Below, one piece after another: positions 1 to 7,239 of a stretch of DNA of 42,638 nucleotides (its first letter is position 1; every line of letters starts with the position of its first letter). Both the position numbers and the translations under genes were made by a program. Source of the stretch: Streptomyces morookaense (GTDB taxonomy: Bacteria > Actinomycetota > Actinomycetes > Streptomycetales > Streptomycetaceae). The notes below the pieces were generated by a model, which was given only the letters and a program-made list of their open reading frames with translations, ran no database searches and was not told the DNA's origin. The DNA is taken from positions 1 to 42,638 of the forward strand of contig NZ_JABBXF010000086.1 of the NCBI RefSeq assembly GCF_013030945.1. Direction: 5' to 3'.

Positions 1-218
1 CGGCCCGCCCGCCGGCCTCGGCCCCCGAACCGGCGCCGCCGCCTGCTCCCCCGCCACCGGCCCGGCGCACCGAACCCGCGCCCGGCGAGGGCCGGGAGGC
101 ACCCGCCCCGGCCCCACCGGCCCGCTCCGGCAAGGGACTCTGCGCCCTGGGCGACACCTACGGCAAGTGGCAGCAGGGCGGCAACGCTTCACGGATCTGC
201 CACCAGGTGTACGGCTGA
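1..218 (+). CDS. C-terminal end of a proline-rich protein (partial)
   Basis: The reading frame is open from base 3 to the TGA at 216-218 and enters from outside the window. About 71 residues are visible. The first 42 are almost entirely Pro, Ala, Arg and Glu, a disordered linker. They are followed by a compact tail beginning GKGLCALGDTYGKWQ and ending ICHQVYG. A Pro/Ala linker ending in a short tail with two cysteines (LCALG and ICHQ) is a pattern I associate with Streptomyces proteins of unknown function, often membrane-linked. The N-terminus is missing, so no function is assigned. It converges on ung with a gap of about 30 bp. Confidence 0.6.
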   Translation, partial: ARPPASAPEPAPPPAPPPPARRTEPAPGEGREAPAPAPPARSGKGLCALGDTYGKWQQGGNASRICHQVYG

Positions 219-249
219 TCCGCGGCGCCGCGAGAGCTCCCGGGGCTGC

Positions 250-936
250 TCAGACCGCGATGTCCGGGATCCGCCAGTCGATCGGCTCGTGCCCCTGCGC
301 GGCCACGGCCTCGTTGATCTGCGTGAAGGGGCGGCTGCCGAAGAACTTCTTCGCCGACAGCGGCGAGGGGTGGGCACCCTTGACGACGACGTGCCGCTCC
401 TCGTCGATCAACGGGAGCTTCTTCTGGGCGTAGTTGCCCCAGAGCACGAAGACCGCCGGGTCGGGCCGGGAGGCCACGGCGCGGATGACCGCGTCGGTGA
501 ACTTCTCCCAGCCCTTGCCCTTGTGGGAGTTGGGCTCCCCGCCGCGGACCGTCAGCACGGCGTTGAGCAGCAGGACACCCTGCTCGGCCCAGGGCAGCAG
601 GTAGCCGTTGTCCGGCACGTCATAGCCCAGCTCCTCGCGCATCTCCTTGTAGATGTTGCGCAGCGAGGGGGGCGTCCTGACGCCGGGCCGCACGGAGAAG
701 GACAGGCCGTGCCCCTGCCCGGGGCCGTGGTACGGGTCCTGGCCGAGGATGAGGACCTTGACCCGGTCGTACGGGGTTGCCTCCAGGGCGGAGAAGACCT
801 CCCCGCGCGGCGGGTACACCGGCGCCTTCGCCCGCTCGTCCTCGACGAACTCGGTCAGCGCCTTGAAGTAGGGCTGCTCCAGCTCATTTCCGAGGACAGC
901 GTGCCAGGACTCGGGCAGCACGTCGGTGACGGTCAC
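250..936 (-). CDS. ung: Uracil-DNA glycosylase, family 1
   Basis: Removes uracil from DNA, the first step of base-excision repair of deaminated cytosine. The 228-residue product has the full family-1 length. The water-activating loop GQDPYHGPGQGHGLSFSV is at about residues 64-81, with the catalytic Asp in GQDPYH. The uracil-recognition Asn region (LLLNAVLTV) is central, and the DNA-intercalation loop HPSPLS is at about residues 189-194. The ATG at 936 is the only sensible start; it gives MTVTDVLPESW, the usual N-terminus. Expected to be cytoplasmic. It is monocistronic or the last gene of a minus-strand group. Family assignment is very secure. Streptomyces often carries more than one ung paralogue, so which copy this is cannot be told. 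Confidence 0.96.
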   Translation of the reverse strand: MTVTDVLPESWHAVLGNELEQPYFKALTEFVEDERAKAPVYPPRGEVFSALEATPYDRVKVLILGQDPYHGPGQGHGLSFSVRPGVRTPPSLRNIYKEMREELGYDVPDNGYLLPWAEQGVLLLNAVLTVRGGEPNSHKGKGWEKFTDAVIRAVASRPDPAVFVLWGNYAQKKLPLIDEERHVVVKGAHPSPLSAKKFFGSRPFTQINEAVAAQGHEPIDWRIPDIAV

Positions 937-1013
937 GTCGACAACCTCCGGGGTTCGTTCCGTTCTCGGAACAAGAACTTACCGGCGGCCACTGACAACG
1001 CGGACCGGAAGCC

Positions 1014-1775
1014 TCAGACCCCGGCGTTGAGGAAGAGGCCTCCGTCCACGACGAGGGTCTGTCCGGTGACCCAGCCGGCGGCGTCGGACAGCAGGAACGC
1101 GGCCGCGCCGCCGATGTCCTCCGGCATGCCCAGCCGGCCCAGCGGGTACGAGGCCGCCGCCTCCTCCTCGCGGCCCTCGTAAATGGCCGCGGCGAAGCGG
1201 GTCTTCACGACCGCCGGGGCGATCGCGTTGACCCGCACCGCCGGCGCGAACTCGTGCGCCAGCTGCAGCGTGAGGTTGACCATGGCGGCCTTGCTCATGC
1301 CGTAGGCGCCGATGAACGGGGAGGCCGCGACTCCGGCGACGGAGGCGATGTTCACGATCGCCCCGCCGTTCTCCTTCTGCCAGGCCTTCCACGTCTGCTG
1401 CGCGAAGCCGAGGGCCGAGACGACGTTGGTCTCGAAGACCTTGCGGGCGACGGCGAGGTCGAGCTCGGCGATCGGGCCGAAGACCGGGTTCGTACCGGCG
1501 TTGTTGACCAGGTAGTCGACACGACCGTAGGCCTTCATGGCGCGCTCGACGGCCACGGCCTGGTGTTCCTCGTCATGGGCCTTGCCGGCCACGCCGATGC
1601 AGCGGTCGGCGCCGAGCTTCCGGACGGCCTCGGCGAGGGTGTCCTCGTTGCGCCCGGTGATGACGACGCGGTCGCCACGGGCCACGAGGGCCTCGGCGAT
1701 GCCGTAGCCGATGCCCCGGCTGGCGCCGGTGACCAGGGCCACCTTGCCGGTGGACGCGGGTTCTTGTGCGGTCAT
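1014..1775 (-). CDS. SDR-family oxidoreductase (FabG-like)
   Basis: Classical short-chain dehydrogenase/reductase of 253 residues, NAD(P)H-dependent. The cofactor glycine motif VTGASRGIGYG is at about residues 15-25 and the structural NNAG at about 91-94. The catalytic Ser is in NIASVAG and the Tyr-Lys pair in YGMSK. The C-terminus GQTLVVDGG is typical of FabG-like members. The ATG at 1775 has AGGAGG 9 nt upstream. It follows another SDR gene on the same strand by about 40 bp, so the two are probably co-transcribed. The substrate cannot be read from sequence. An acyl-CoA or ketoacyl substrate is plausible because the upstream gene is also FabG-like, but that is inference. Confidence 0.9.
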   Translation of the reverse strand: MTAQEPASTGKVALVTGASRGIGYGIAEALVARGDRVVITGRNEDTLAEAVRKLGADRCIGVAGKAHDEEHQAVAVERAMKAYGRVDYLVNNAGTNPVFGPIAELDLAVARKVFETNVVSALGFAQQTWKAWQKENGGAIVNIASVAGVAASPFIGAYGMSKAAMVNLTLQLAHEFAPAVRVNAIAPAVVKTRFAAAIYEGREEEAAASYPLGRLGMPEDIGGAAAFLLSDAAGWVTGQTLVVDGGLFLNAGV

Positions 1776-1784
1776 GTGTCCGTT

Positions 1785-1810
1785 CCTCCTGTGCGTCTCC
1801 TCCTGTGCGT
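1785..1810. repeat. Tandem duplication of the ribosome-binding region
   Basis: The 12-mer CCTCCTGTGCGT occurs at 1785-1796 and again at 1799-1810. On the minus strand this gives two AGGAGG Shine-Dalgarno cores between the two SDR genes; the one nearer 1775 is correctly spaced for the downstream gene. Confidence 0.7.
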
Positions 1811-1818
1811 TCCGGCGG

Positions 1819-2580
1819 TCAGTCGAGCGGCCCGCCGGCCACGTACAGGACCTGGCCGGAGACGAAACCGGCCGCCTCGGCGGTGAAGAACGCGATGGCG
1901 TTGGCGATGTCCTCGGGCCTGCCGACCCGCTGCACCGGGATCTGCGAGGCGGCGGCCGTCTGGAAGTCCTCGAAGCTCATGCCGACGCGGGCGGCGGTGG
2001 CCGCGGTCATGTCGGTGGCGATGAAGCCGGGGGCGACGGAGTTGGCGGTGATGCCGAACTTGCCGAGCTCCTTGGCGAGGGTCTTGGTGAAGCCCTGCAT
2101 CCCGGCCTTGGCGGCCGCGTAGTTGGCCTGGCCGCGGTTGCCGAGGGCCGAGCTGCTGGAGAGGTTGACGATCCGGCCGAACCCGGCGTCCACCATGTGC
2201 TTCTGGCAGGCGCGGGACATCAGGAACGCGCCGCGCAGGTGCACGTTCATGACGGTGTCCCAGTCGCTGTCGCTCATCTTGAACAGCAGGTTGTCGCGGA
2301 GCACGCCGGCGTTGTTGACGAGGATCACCGGGGCGCCCAGCTCCGCGGCGACCCGGGCCACCGCGGCGTCCGTCTGCGCCGAGTCCGAGACGTCGCAGCC
2401 GACGGCGAGGGCCCGGCCGCCCGCCGCCGTGATCTTCTCCACGGTCTCCGCGCAGGCCGCCTCGTCGAGGTCGAGAACGGCGACCGCGCGGCCCTCCTCG
2501 GCCAGGCGGACGGCGGTCGCGGCGCCGATGCCCCGGGCCGCGCCCGTGACCAGGGCGACGCGCTGCTCGGTGGTGGACAT
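1819..2580 (-). CDS. SDR-family oxidoreductase, 3-oxoacyl-ACP reductase-like
   Basis: A 253-residue short-chain dehydrogenase/reductase most like FabG: 3-oxoacyl to 3-hydroxyacyl reduction with NAD(P)H, or a paralogue acting on CoA thioesters. Visible motifs are VTGAARGIGAA near residue 10, NNAG in the middle, catalytic Ser in NLSSSSALG, YAAAK for the Tyr/Lys pair, and NSVAPGFIATDM, the FabG signature after strand 6. The C-terminus GQVLYVAGG is slightly unlike the usual VDGG. I chose the ATG at 2580 (MSTTEQRVALVTG) over an upstream in-frame start because GAGGAGA precedes it at good spacing. First gene of a two-SDR operon. Confidence 0.9.
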   Translation of the reverse strand: MSTTEQRVALVTGAARGIGAATAVRLAEEGRAVAVLDLDEAACAETVEKITAAGGRALAVGCDVSDSAQTDAAVARVAAELGAPVILVNNAGVLRDNLLFKMSDSDWDTVMNVHLRGAFLMSRACQKHMVDAGFGRIVNLSSSSALGNRGQANYAAAKAGMQGFTKTLAKELGKFGITANSVAPGFIATDMTAATAARVGMSFEDFQTAAASQIPVQRVGRPEDIANAIAFFTAEAAGFVSGQVLYVAGGPLD

Positions 2581-2645
2581 GCGGGTTCTCCTCACCTCGA
2601 AGGCGGCTCACCCGCCGTCCGACCGTCCGGCCGTCCGACCTCAGG

Positions 2646-2668
2646 TGAGCGACTGCTTAGTAGCTCGG
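2646..2668. promoter_or_regulatory. Possible TetR-type operator upstream of the SDR operon
   Basis: On the minus strand the region contains CTACTAAGCAGTCGCTCA, bounded by inverted GAGC/GCTC tetramers. It lies about 65-90 bp upstream of the first SDR start. ACTAAGC-type boxes recur ahead of actinobacterial lipid-metabolism genes under TetR control. This is recognition by eye only. Confidence 0.3.
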
Positions 2669-2729
2669 CCGGTCAGACGCTAGAAGCCCCGCCATCCCCT
2701 GTCAACGCCCCGCCGCGTCCCGGCGGCCG

Positions 2730-3134
2730 TCACCGCACCAGCAGGTCGAGGAGGCGTTCCGGTTCGGCTTCCGGATCCGCCGTCAGCCCGGTGTGCACGG
2801 GACCGGGCTGGACGACCGTGCTGCGCGGGGCGATCAGCCAGCGGAACCGCCGCCCGGCGTCGTCGCAGGCCGCCTGCCCGGCCCGGTCGCCGCCCGCGCA
2901 GACACCCTCCACCGCGTGCAGCGCGGCCCGGACGCCCTCGACGTCCACGGTCGGGTCGAGCGCCCGCAGCCGGTCCTCGTCGAGATGGACGGAGGCCTTC
3001 ACGAAGGACCTGGCCTGGCAGTAGACGACCACGCCTGCGTTGATGAGCTCACCGCGCTCGACCCGAGGGACGACCCGCAGCAGCGCGTACTCGAACACCT
3101 CGCGCCCGTTCCGGCGTCCGTTGCGCCCGTTCAC
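2730..3134 (-). CDS. DUF3037 domain protein
   Basis: A protein of 134 residues of the DUF3037 family, function unknown. It shows the family start FEYALLRVVPRVERGELINAGVV (split here for length) followed by VYCQARSFVKASVHLD. It overlaps the stop of the upstream HipA-like kinase gene by 4 bp, so the two are translationally coupled. This order, HipA-like then DUF3037, is a familiar conserved pair in actinobacteria and suggests a shared function. A short basic N-terminus (MNGRNGRRNGRE) precedes the domain. No catalytic motif or membrane segment is apparent. Confidence 0.85.
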   Translation of the reverse strand: MNGRNGRRNGREVFEYALLRVVPRVERGELINAGVVVYCQARSFVKASVHLDEDRLRALDPTVDVEGVRAALHAVEGVCAGGDRAGQAACDDAGRRFRWLIAPRSTVVQPGPVHTGLTADPEAEPERLLDLLVR

Positions 3135-3958
3135 TTCTTTCCAGCCCTTCCGTCAAGCCTGACACGCACCCATTCCGGTGCCTGCGAGGGCTTCTCCGCG
3201 CTACGCTCGCCGAGCGTGATCCGCCCGCCGATCCCGGCGGCGCGCTCCAGCAGCACGTCGACATACGCCCGGCGCACGGCGTCCGGGCCGTCGAATCCCG
3301 GTTCCCCCTCGAGCCATTCGTCGGGCACATCGGACACGACCGCGGTCAGCAGCTCCTCGGTCACCCGCGGGGCCAGCTCGGCCGCCGCGGCCGCGATGTC
3401 CGGAGCGAAGGAGGCCAGCACGTGGTCGGAGGCGTCGTACGCCCTGCCCGCCGCGGCCGCCGCGGTGGGCCAGTTGTGGTGCCAGATCATGGTCGCGCCA
3501 TGGTCGATGAGCCACAACTGGCCATGCCACACCAGAAGATTGGGGTTGCGCCAGGAGCGGTCGACGTTGCCCACGAGCGCGTCGAACCACACCACGCGGC
3601 CGGCCTCGGCCGGGTCCGTCTCGAAGGCGAGCGGGTCGAAGCCGAGGGCGCCGGGCAGGAAGTCCATGGCGAGGTTGAGCCCGCCGCTGGCCTTGAGCAG
3701 CGCCTGCACCTCGGGGTCGGGCTCGCCGCGGCCGATGACGGGGTCCAGCTCGATGACGGCCAGCTCGGGCACGCGCAGCCCCAGGCCGCGGGCCAGCTGC
3801 CCGCAGACGACCTCGGCGACGAGCGTCTTGCGGCCCTGCCCTGCGCCGGTGAACTTCATGACGTACGTCCCGAGATCGTCGGCCTCGACGATGCCGGGGA
3901 GAGAGCCACCCTCACGCAACGGCGTGACATAGCGGGTGGCGGTGACTTCTGGCAGCAT
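3131..3958 (-). CDS. HipA-like kinase family protein (element-restored 5' end)
   Basis: A protein of 275 residues with a HipA-like kinase fold. The catalytic loop NVDRSWRNPN is followed by LWLIDHGA, equivalent to the DFG-type metal-binding segment. HipA family members phosphorylate protein targets and can act as toxins, but this subgroup pairs with DUF3037 rather than HipB and its target is unknown. Residues 4-36 are encoded by a 98-bp stretch repeated perfectly at 21755-21852, and the first codons (MLPE) differ from the distal copy (MLAE). The reading frame is therefore complete, but its start codon and upstream DNA appear to come from an integrated element. No clear Shine-Dalgarno is visible; an integrase remnant lies just upstream on the same strand. 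Confidence 0.85.
   Translation of the reverse strand: MLPEVTATRYVTPLREGGSLPGIVEADDLGTYVMKFTGAGQGRKTLVAEVVCGQLARGLGLRVPELAVIELDPVIGRGEPDPEVQALLKASGGLNLAMDFLPGALGFDPLAFETDPAEAGRVVWFDALVGNVDRSWRNPNLLVWHGQLWLIDHGATMIWHHNWPTAAAAAGRAYDASDHVLASFAPDIAAAAAELAPRVTEELLTAVVSDVPDEWLEGEPGFDGPDAVRRAYVDVLLERAAGIGGRITLGERSAEKPSQAPEWVRVRLDGRAGKK
3852..3949. repeat. 98-bp direct repeat, left copy (putative attL core)
   Basis: Identical over all 98 bases to 21755-21852, in the same orientation. It lies inside the HipA-like gene (codons about 4-36). Sequence diverges immediately on both sides: GCCGGTG versus GTGGTC on the left, TGGCAGC versus GGCAAGC on the right. It ends 88 bp from the integrase-remnant stop codon. 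The arrangement fits the target-site identity block of a tyrosine-integrase element. Confidence 0.85.
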
Positions 3959-4037
3959 TTTCCCAGGCCGTCCCGCTTCTCAACCTTGCATTCAACAGTG
4001 GAGGCCAGCCAAAGCAAAGTGAGCGGTCGGCCGCCAA

Positions 4038-4265
4038 TCAGCCCTGGGGAGAATCTGGGGAGTTTCGGCCGGCAACCTGATCTCCCTGCCTCCCCAGCAG
4101 CCCGTCGATGGCCGTGCGACCCTTGCTTCCGGCCTCCGGCATGAAGTGAGCATAGTAACCGAGCGTGATGGCCGGTGACGAATGCCCGAGCCGGCGCGCC
4201 AAAGTCACCACGGACTCCCCTGCCTCCAGCACGTGGGAACGGGCGGTCGCAGCATGCTTGCGCAC
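4038..4265 (-). pseudogene. Tyrosine integrase, C-terminal remnant
   Basis: 75 codons open from a GTG at 4265, directly preceded in frame by TAG. They cover only the last part of the catalytic domain: an Arg box (VRKHAATARS), a box-III-like segment LARRLGHSSPAITLGYYAHF with the conserved His and nucleophilic Tyr, and a short tail. An intact enzyme of this type is usually 350-450 residues, so the DNA-binding domains and first catalytic Arg are missing. It sits against the left repeat, as expected for an integrase gene beside its attachment site, and reads toward the HipA-like gene. Confidence 0.8.
4043..4063. repeat. 21-bp repeat, left copy (putative integrase arm site)
   Basis: Contains TGGGGAGAATCTGGGGAG, itself two TGGGGAG half-repeats. 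It is identical over 21 bases to 21597-21617 at the other end of the element, in the same orientation. It overlaps the end of the integrase remnant. Short direct repeats flanking the core are typical arm-binding sites of tyrosine integrases. Confidence 0.6.
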
Positions 4266-4429
4266 CTACAGCGCCGTTCGCGTCCGCCGCCAGGCCACCG
4301 ATGACATGGCAGAGATGTTGGACGCCGCCCGGGAGGCTTTGCGCTCCGTGCCGGGGCGGGAGGCGGCCTTCTTCCGTATCCGGCTCGGTCTGACCGCCGT
4401 GGACCTCACGACGGAGACAAGCTCGGGGA

Positions 4430-4701
4430 GCGAGGATGGGCTGTGCACGGAGCCGATCCGGAACGCCGCGGAATCCGGCGATGCCCACGCCACCCGCGAA
4501 CTCCTGCGCCACGAAACGGTCTGCGCGCGAACGAGCCTCCTCGTTGCGCTGCCAGGCGGGGCCGAGCGCCACCGGCACCACCTGCTCGGGCGGCTCCTCC
4601 TCCGCGGGTGCGGGGGTGTGCTCATGGCGCACATCCTCGGCACTCGAATACTTGCCCGCCCAGTCGTCGCTCTTTCGGCTATCGCTCGTCCCCGCCACCA
4701 T
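4430..4701 (-). CDS. Unassigned possible gene fragment
   Basis: Not recognised. From an ATG at 4701 the minus strand reads a plausible hydrophilic protein (SDDWAGKYSSAEDVRHE, then PEQVVPVALGPAWQRNEEA) with mostly G/C third bases. The pattern weakens below about 4430, although the frame stays open into the HipA-like gene. No Shine-Dalgarno precedes the ATG, and the same DNA is open on the plus strand. It may be a truncated gene of the element or a chance open frame. The 3' limit given is approximate. Confidence 0.25.
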
Positions 4702-4746
4702 GCAAGGAACGCCCGCACGCCGGGGGCGCGCACGATTGGAAGCGCA

Positions 4747-5382
4747 ATGACTGAGCCAGAGCCCCAACCGTCAATCCCGCAGGCTCCTTCATCAGGCAGC
4801 AGCCGGCACCCTCAGAAACCGGGCATCACGACGGCCATGGACACCTTGACGTTCGTAGCCGCCCCGCTCTTCGCCGGCACAGCCATCGCGACCATCGGAG
4901 TGTTGGGCGCCGACTCCGACAAGTTCCGCTGGCCGGCCCTGTCCATGCTCATGCTGACACTGGCTGCCCTGGCCCTCGCTACCAGCATCCAAGTGGCCCT
5001 GCATGGACGGCGGTTCCTGTACACCGTGGATGAGGCTCGCTCCTGGGGCGCCTCCCCAGACGGCAACGCCCCCGGTGCAGCTTCAGCCGGGCTCACCGTC
5101 GAGGCGCAAGCGGCCGACTTCGAACTGTGGGTCAAGCTGAGTGGTCGAGCCACATGGGCCTATCAAATCGGCCTGGCCTTACTCAAGCTTGGGCTGGCGT
5201 GCATTTTGGCTCCTCCGGCCAATGCGACACCCTCGGACTCGGTCATCAGATGGATCGCGTCCGGTGCGGTCGTGTGCGCGCTGTGCGTCCACATCATCCT
5301 GATCAGCAAGCGAGTCAGGGAGCGTGCTCGGAGGCTCAGTTCTGACCTGCGCCTCATCATGGCGCACGTGCGCACTCCGTGA
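4747..5382 (+). CDS. Small integral membrane protein, unknown function
   Basis: A 211-residue protein starting at ATG 4747 (MTEPEPQPSIPQ), with GGAAG about 5 nt upstream. A Pro/Ser-rich N-terminus of about 30 residues is followed by two predicted membrane segments (around LTFVAAPLFAGTAIATIGVL and LSMLMLTLAALALATSIQVA), a loop of about 50 residues, then two more (IGLALLKLGLACILAP and ASGAVVCALCVHIILIS) and a basic C-terminal tail. That is four membrane segments in two pairs. No catalytic motif is seen. It converges on the terminase-like gene with only 2 bp between stops. Cargo of the element; role unknown. Confidence 0.6.
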   Translation: MTEPEPQPSIPQAPSSGSSRHPQKPGITTAMDTLTFVAAPLFAGTAIATIGVLGADSDKFRWPALSMLMLTLAALALATSIQVALHGRRFLYTVDEARSWGASPDGNAPGAASAGLTVEAQAADFELWVKLSGRATWAYQIGLALLKLGLACILAPPANATPSDSVIRWIASGAVVCALCVHIILISKRVRERARRLSSDLRLIMAHVRTP

Positions 5383-5384
5383 TC

Positions 5385-5798
5385 CTAGCCGCTCAGTGCG
5401 TTCCGGTACATCTCCAGCACCGTCACACCCGCCGACACCGCTTCTTCGGTGGCGCTGCGCTCCAGCTCAACCCGAACCCGCCGGCGTCCGCCCTCCGTCG
5501 TCAGGAGGTCCGTCATCGCGGAGGAGACGGCGGCGAAGAGCTGGGCGGAGAACCGGCTGCTGTGCAGGGTGCGGCTCGTGGCCTCGGCCACATAGCGGGC
5601 CACGGCGACGTCGGAGGGCTCGTAGAACCGGGACTGGTCGGAGGCAGCCAGGGAGGCGTACCAGTCGGCCGCCACGGGGTGCCAGTCCGGATCGGGGTCC
5701 GGCCAGCTCACCAGGCCGGGGGCGGAAGCGGCACGGATCAGGGTGGGTCCGTCGTTGTCCTTGTTGCGACGCCGACGCTCGGACGAGCGCTTCGGCAC
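5385..5798 (-). CDS. Phage terminase small subunit (orphan)
   Basis: About 137 residues from the GTG at 5798 (MPKRSSERRRRNK). The basic N-terminal motif GPVPKRSSERRRRNK, the central WHPVAADWYASLAASDQSRF plus YEPSDVAVARYVAE, and the tail SAMTDLLTTEGGRRRVRVEL match what I know of terminase small subunits of Streptomyces phages and integrative elements. These bind phage DNA and help the large subunit start packaging. No large subunit, portal or HNH gene is nearby, so it is a remnant or cargo copy. The frame extends upstream to 5888, but that part looks non-coding; the conserved motif begins a few codons before the GTG, so the true start may be lost. Confidence 0.65.
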   Translation of the reverse strand: MPKRSSERRRRNKDNDGPTLIRAASAPGLVSWPDPDPDWHPVAADWYASLAASDQSRFYEPSDVAVARYVAEATSRTLHSSRFSAQLFAAVSSAMTDLLTTEGGRRRVRVELERSATEEAVSAGVTVLEMYRNALSG

Positions 5799-5888
5799 AG
5801 GGCCCCGGTTCCGACAACCATCACCGTCTCGGGGCTGCGGTGGCGGGGAGCGGGACCCGGCGGAGTTGTGCCGGCGACCGCTCGGCAC

Positions 5889-6153
5889 ACCGTCGGGGTG
5901 CGGCTACCGGTCGTCAGCACGGCCCGCGCGTACGCGCAGTCTCACGTCGACTCACTTCACCCGCAGCAGCCGCGGGCGCAGAGCAGCACGGACAGCCGGC
6001 CATGGGTGGTCCGGGCAGGGGTTCACAGGGCGCATAACCGCACCGGCGAAGCCCTCCACGAACCTGCGAACGCCCCGTCCGCGCGGACCCGTTGAGACGC
6101 GCGCCCTTCGCGTCCACGTCCCGGCACACTCCACGGAAGACCTGCCCTTGCCC
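5889..6153. other. Gap without a recognised gene
   Basis: About 260 bp between the terminase-like gene and the next plus-strand gene. It should hold promoters for both directions. I see no convincing -10/-35 pair or conserved coding. A weak GGAAG lies about 15 nt before the downstream ATG. Confidence 0.4.
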
Positions 6154-6997
6154 ATGACGACACCGTCCGTCGATGCCCTCCCGTTCGACGTGCCCGCGCC
6201 GCTCACTCCCATCGAACAACTGCTGGTCCTCGCCGACCACTACACCCACCACAACGACGCGATCGACACCTTCCGCCTCAGCTACTCCTCGGACCCCGAT
6301 CTAGGTGCGCATGCCGACTCCGCGCAGCGCCTGGCCCACGAGACCCTCGCCGCCGTCAAGGCCGTCCAGGACCAGCAGCTCTACGAAAGCCGCGAGCTGA
6401 TCGACGCCGTGGTACGGCTCAAGCAGCTCGCCTACCTGAGCAACGAGGCTGCTCTCCACCTCGCCGATGCGCGAGAAGCTCTCACCACCCGGCCCGCCGC
6501 GACAGGCAGTACAGAACCTGACCATCCCAACGCACTGGAGATCGCCGGCCGACAGGTACGGCTGGCCGGTGAACTGACCGCGCTCGCTCCCCAAGCCGCC
6601 GTCGAGTCAACGACCGCATCGCCCGGGAAATGCGCCGACGCCGGCCCCCTACCGGCATCGCAGTGCAGGAGCTGAACGCGGTCCAGCACAGCGCGCTGCA
6701 GGAAGTCGCCCGCGGCCACATCCGCGTGTCCGAAAGCCTCGGCCGGCAGTACGTCCACAGCCGCGACGTCCGTGTGCTGATCAGCACGCTGCGATCCCTG
6801 GAGACCAAGGCCTCATCGCACGCGAGCCCAAGTCCGCGCCGCCCGCCTTCGTCGGCGGCCCGCTGCCGGACCGCGTGCGCCTCACCTCCCGCGGCACGAC
6901 CACTGTCGCCGCATTCATCGGCCTGTCCCCGGCCGCCAGGGCCAAGGCGACCTGCAACGCGCCCTACTCGCCCGCGCCCGCACCGTCACCACCCTGA
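6154..6997 (+). pseudogene. Plasmid/ICE-type protein of unknown function, two frameshifts
   Basis: Starts at ATG 6154 (MTTPSVDALPFDVPAPLTPI) and reads as an alpha-helical protein (LLVLADHYTHHNDAIDTFRL, then VKAVQDQQLYESRELIDAV). At about 6606, after AVES, the coding pattern moves to another frame: RIAREMRRRRPPTGIAVQEL, QYVHSRDVRVLISTLRSLE. At about 6810 it moves again: LIAREPKSAPPAFVGGPLPD, VRLTSRGTTTVAAFIGL, ending at TGA 6995-6997. The last part resembles a winged-helix segment. Together the pieces form one protein of about 280 residues, of the type found next to DUF317 genes on Streptomyces plasmids and integrative elements. Two indels mean it is broken, or the sequence has errors. Confidence 0.6.
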
Positions 6998-7038
6998 TCA
7001 CCACCTACACCGAGGACCCCGCGAACACCCCCCACCAG

Positions 7039-7239
7039 TTGATCACCGGAAGCCGCCGTGCCCTGGCTGGCCTCACCGCCTTGCGCACCCGCTGGAACCA
7101 CGCCACCGCGCCGGCACCGGCGGGCGGGCCCTCCCCGGACAGCGGCCGCGTCCGCCGCACGCGCCTCCCGCTGATACCCAATCACCTGCGGCCAGGCCCT
7201 ACGGTCCGGCCACAGGCCGAAACGAGGAACACTCCTTGA
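7039..7239 (+). CDS. Small hypothetical protein upstream of the DUF317 gene
   Basis: A 66-codon frame from a TTG at 7039 to TGA 7237-7239. The same frame has plausible coding upstream (LLARARTVTTLITTYTEDPA), so the true start may lie around 6950 in the tail of the preceding pseudogene. It reads RALAGLTALRTRWNHATAPA and then becomes low-complexity. Its stop overlaps the TTG start of the DUF317 gene, suggesting translational coupling. Unknown function; part of the plasmid-type module. Confidence 0.35.
   Translation: MITGSRRALAGLTALRTRWNHATAPAPAGGPSPDSGRVRRTRLPLIPNHLRPGPTVRPQAETRNTP

Noticed and set aside
4266..4733. 155-codon minus-strand frame upstream of the integrase remnant
   Set aside because: Ser/Arg-rich shadow; it does not read as an integrase N-terminus, and another frame has better codon use.
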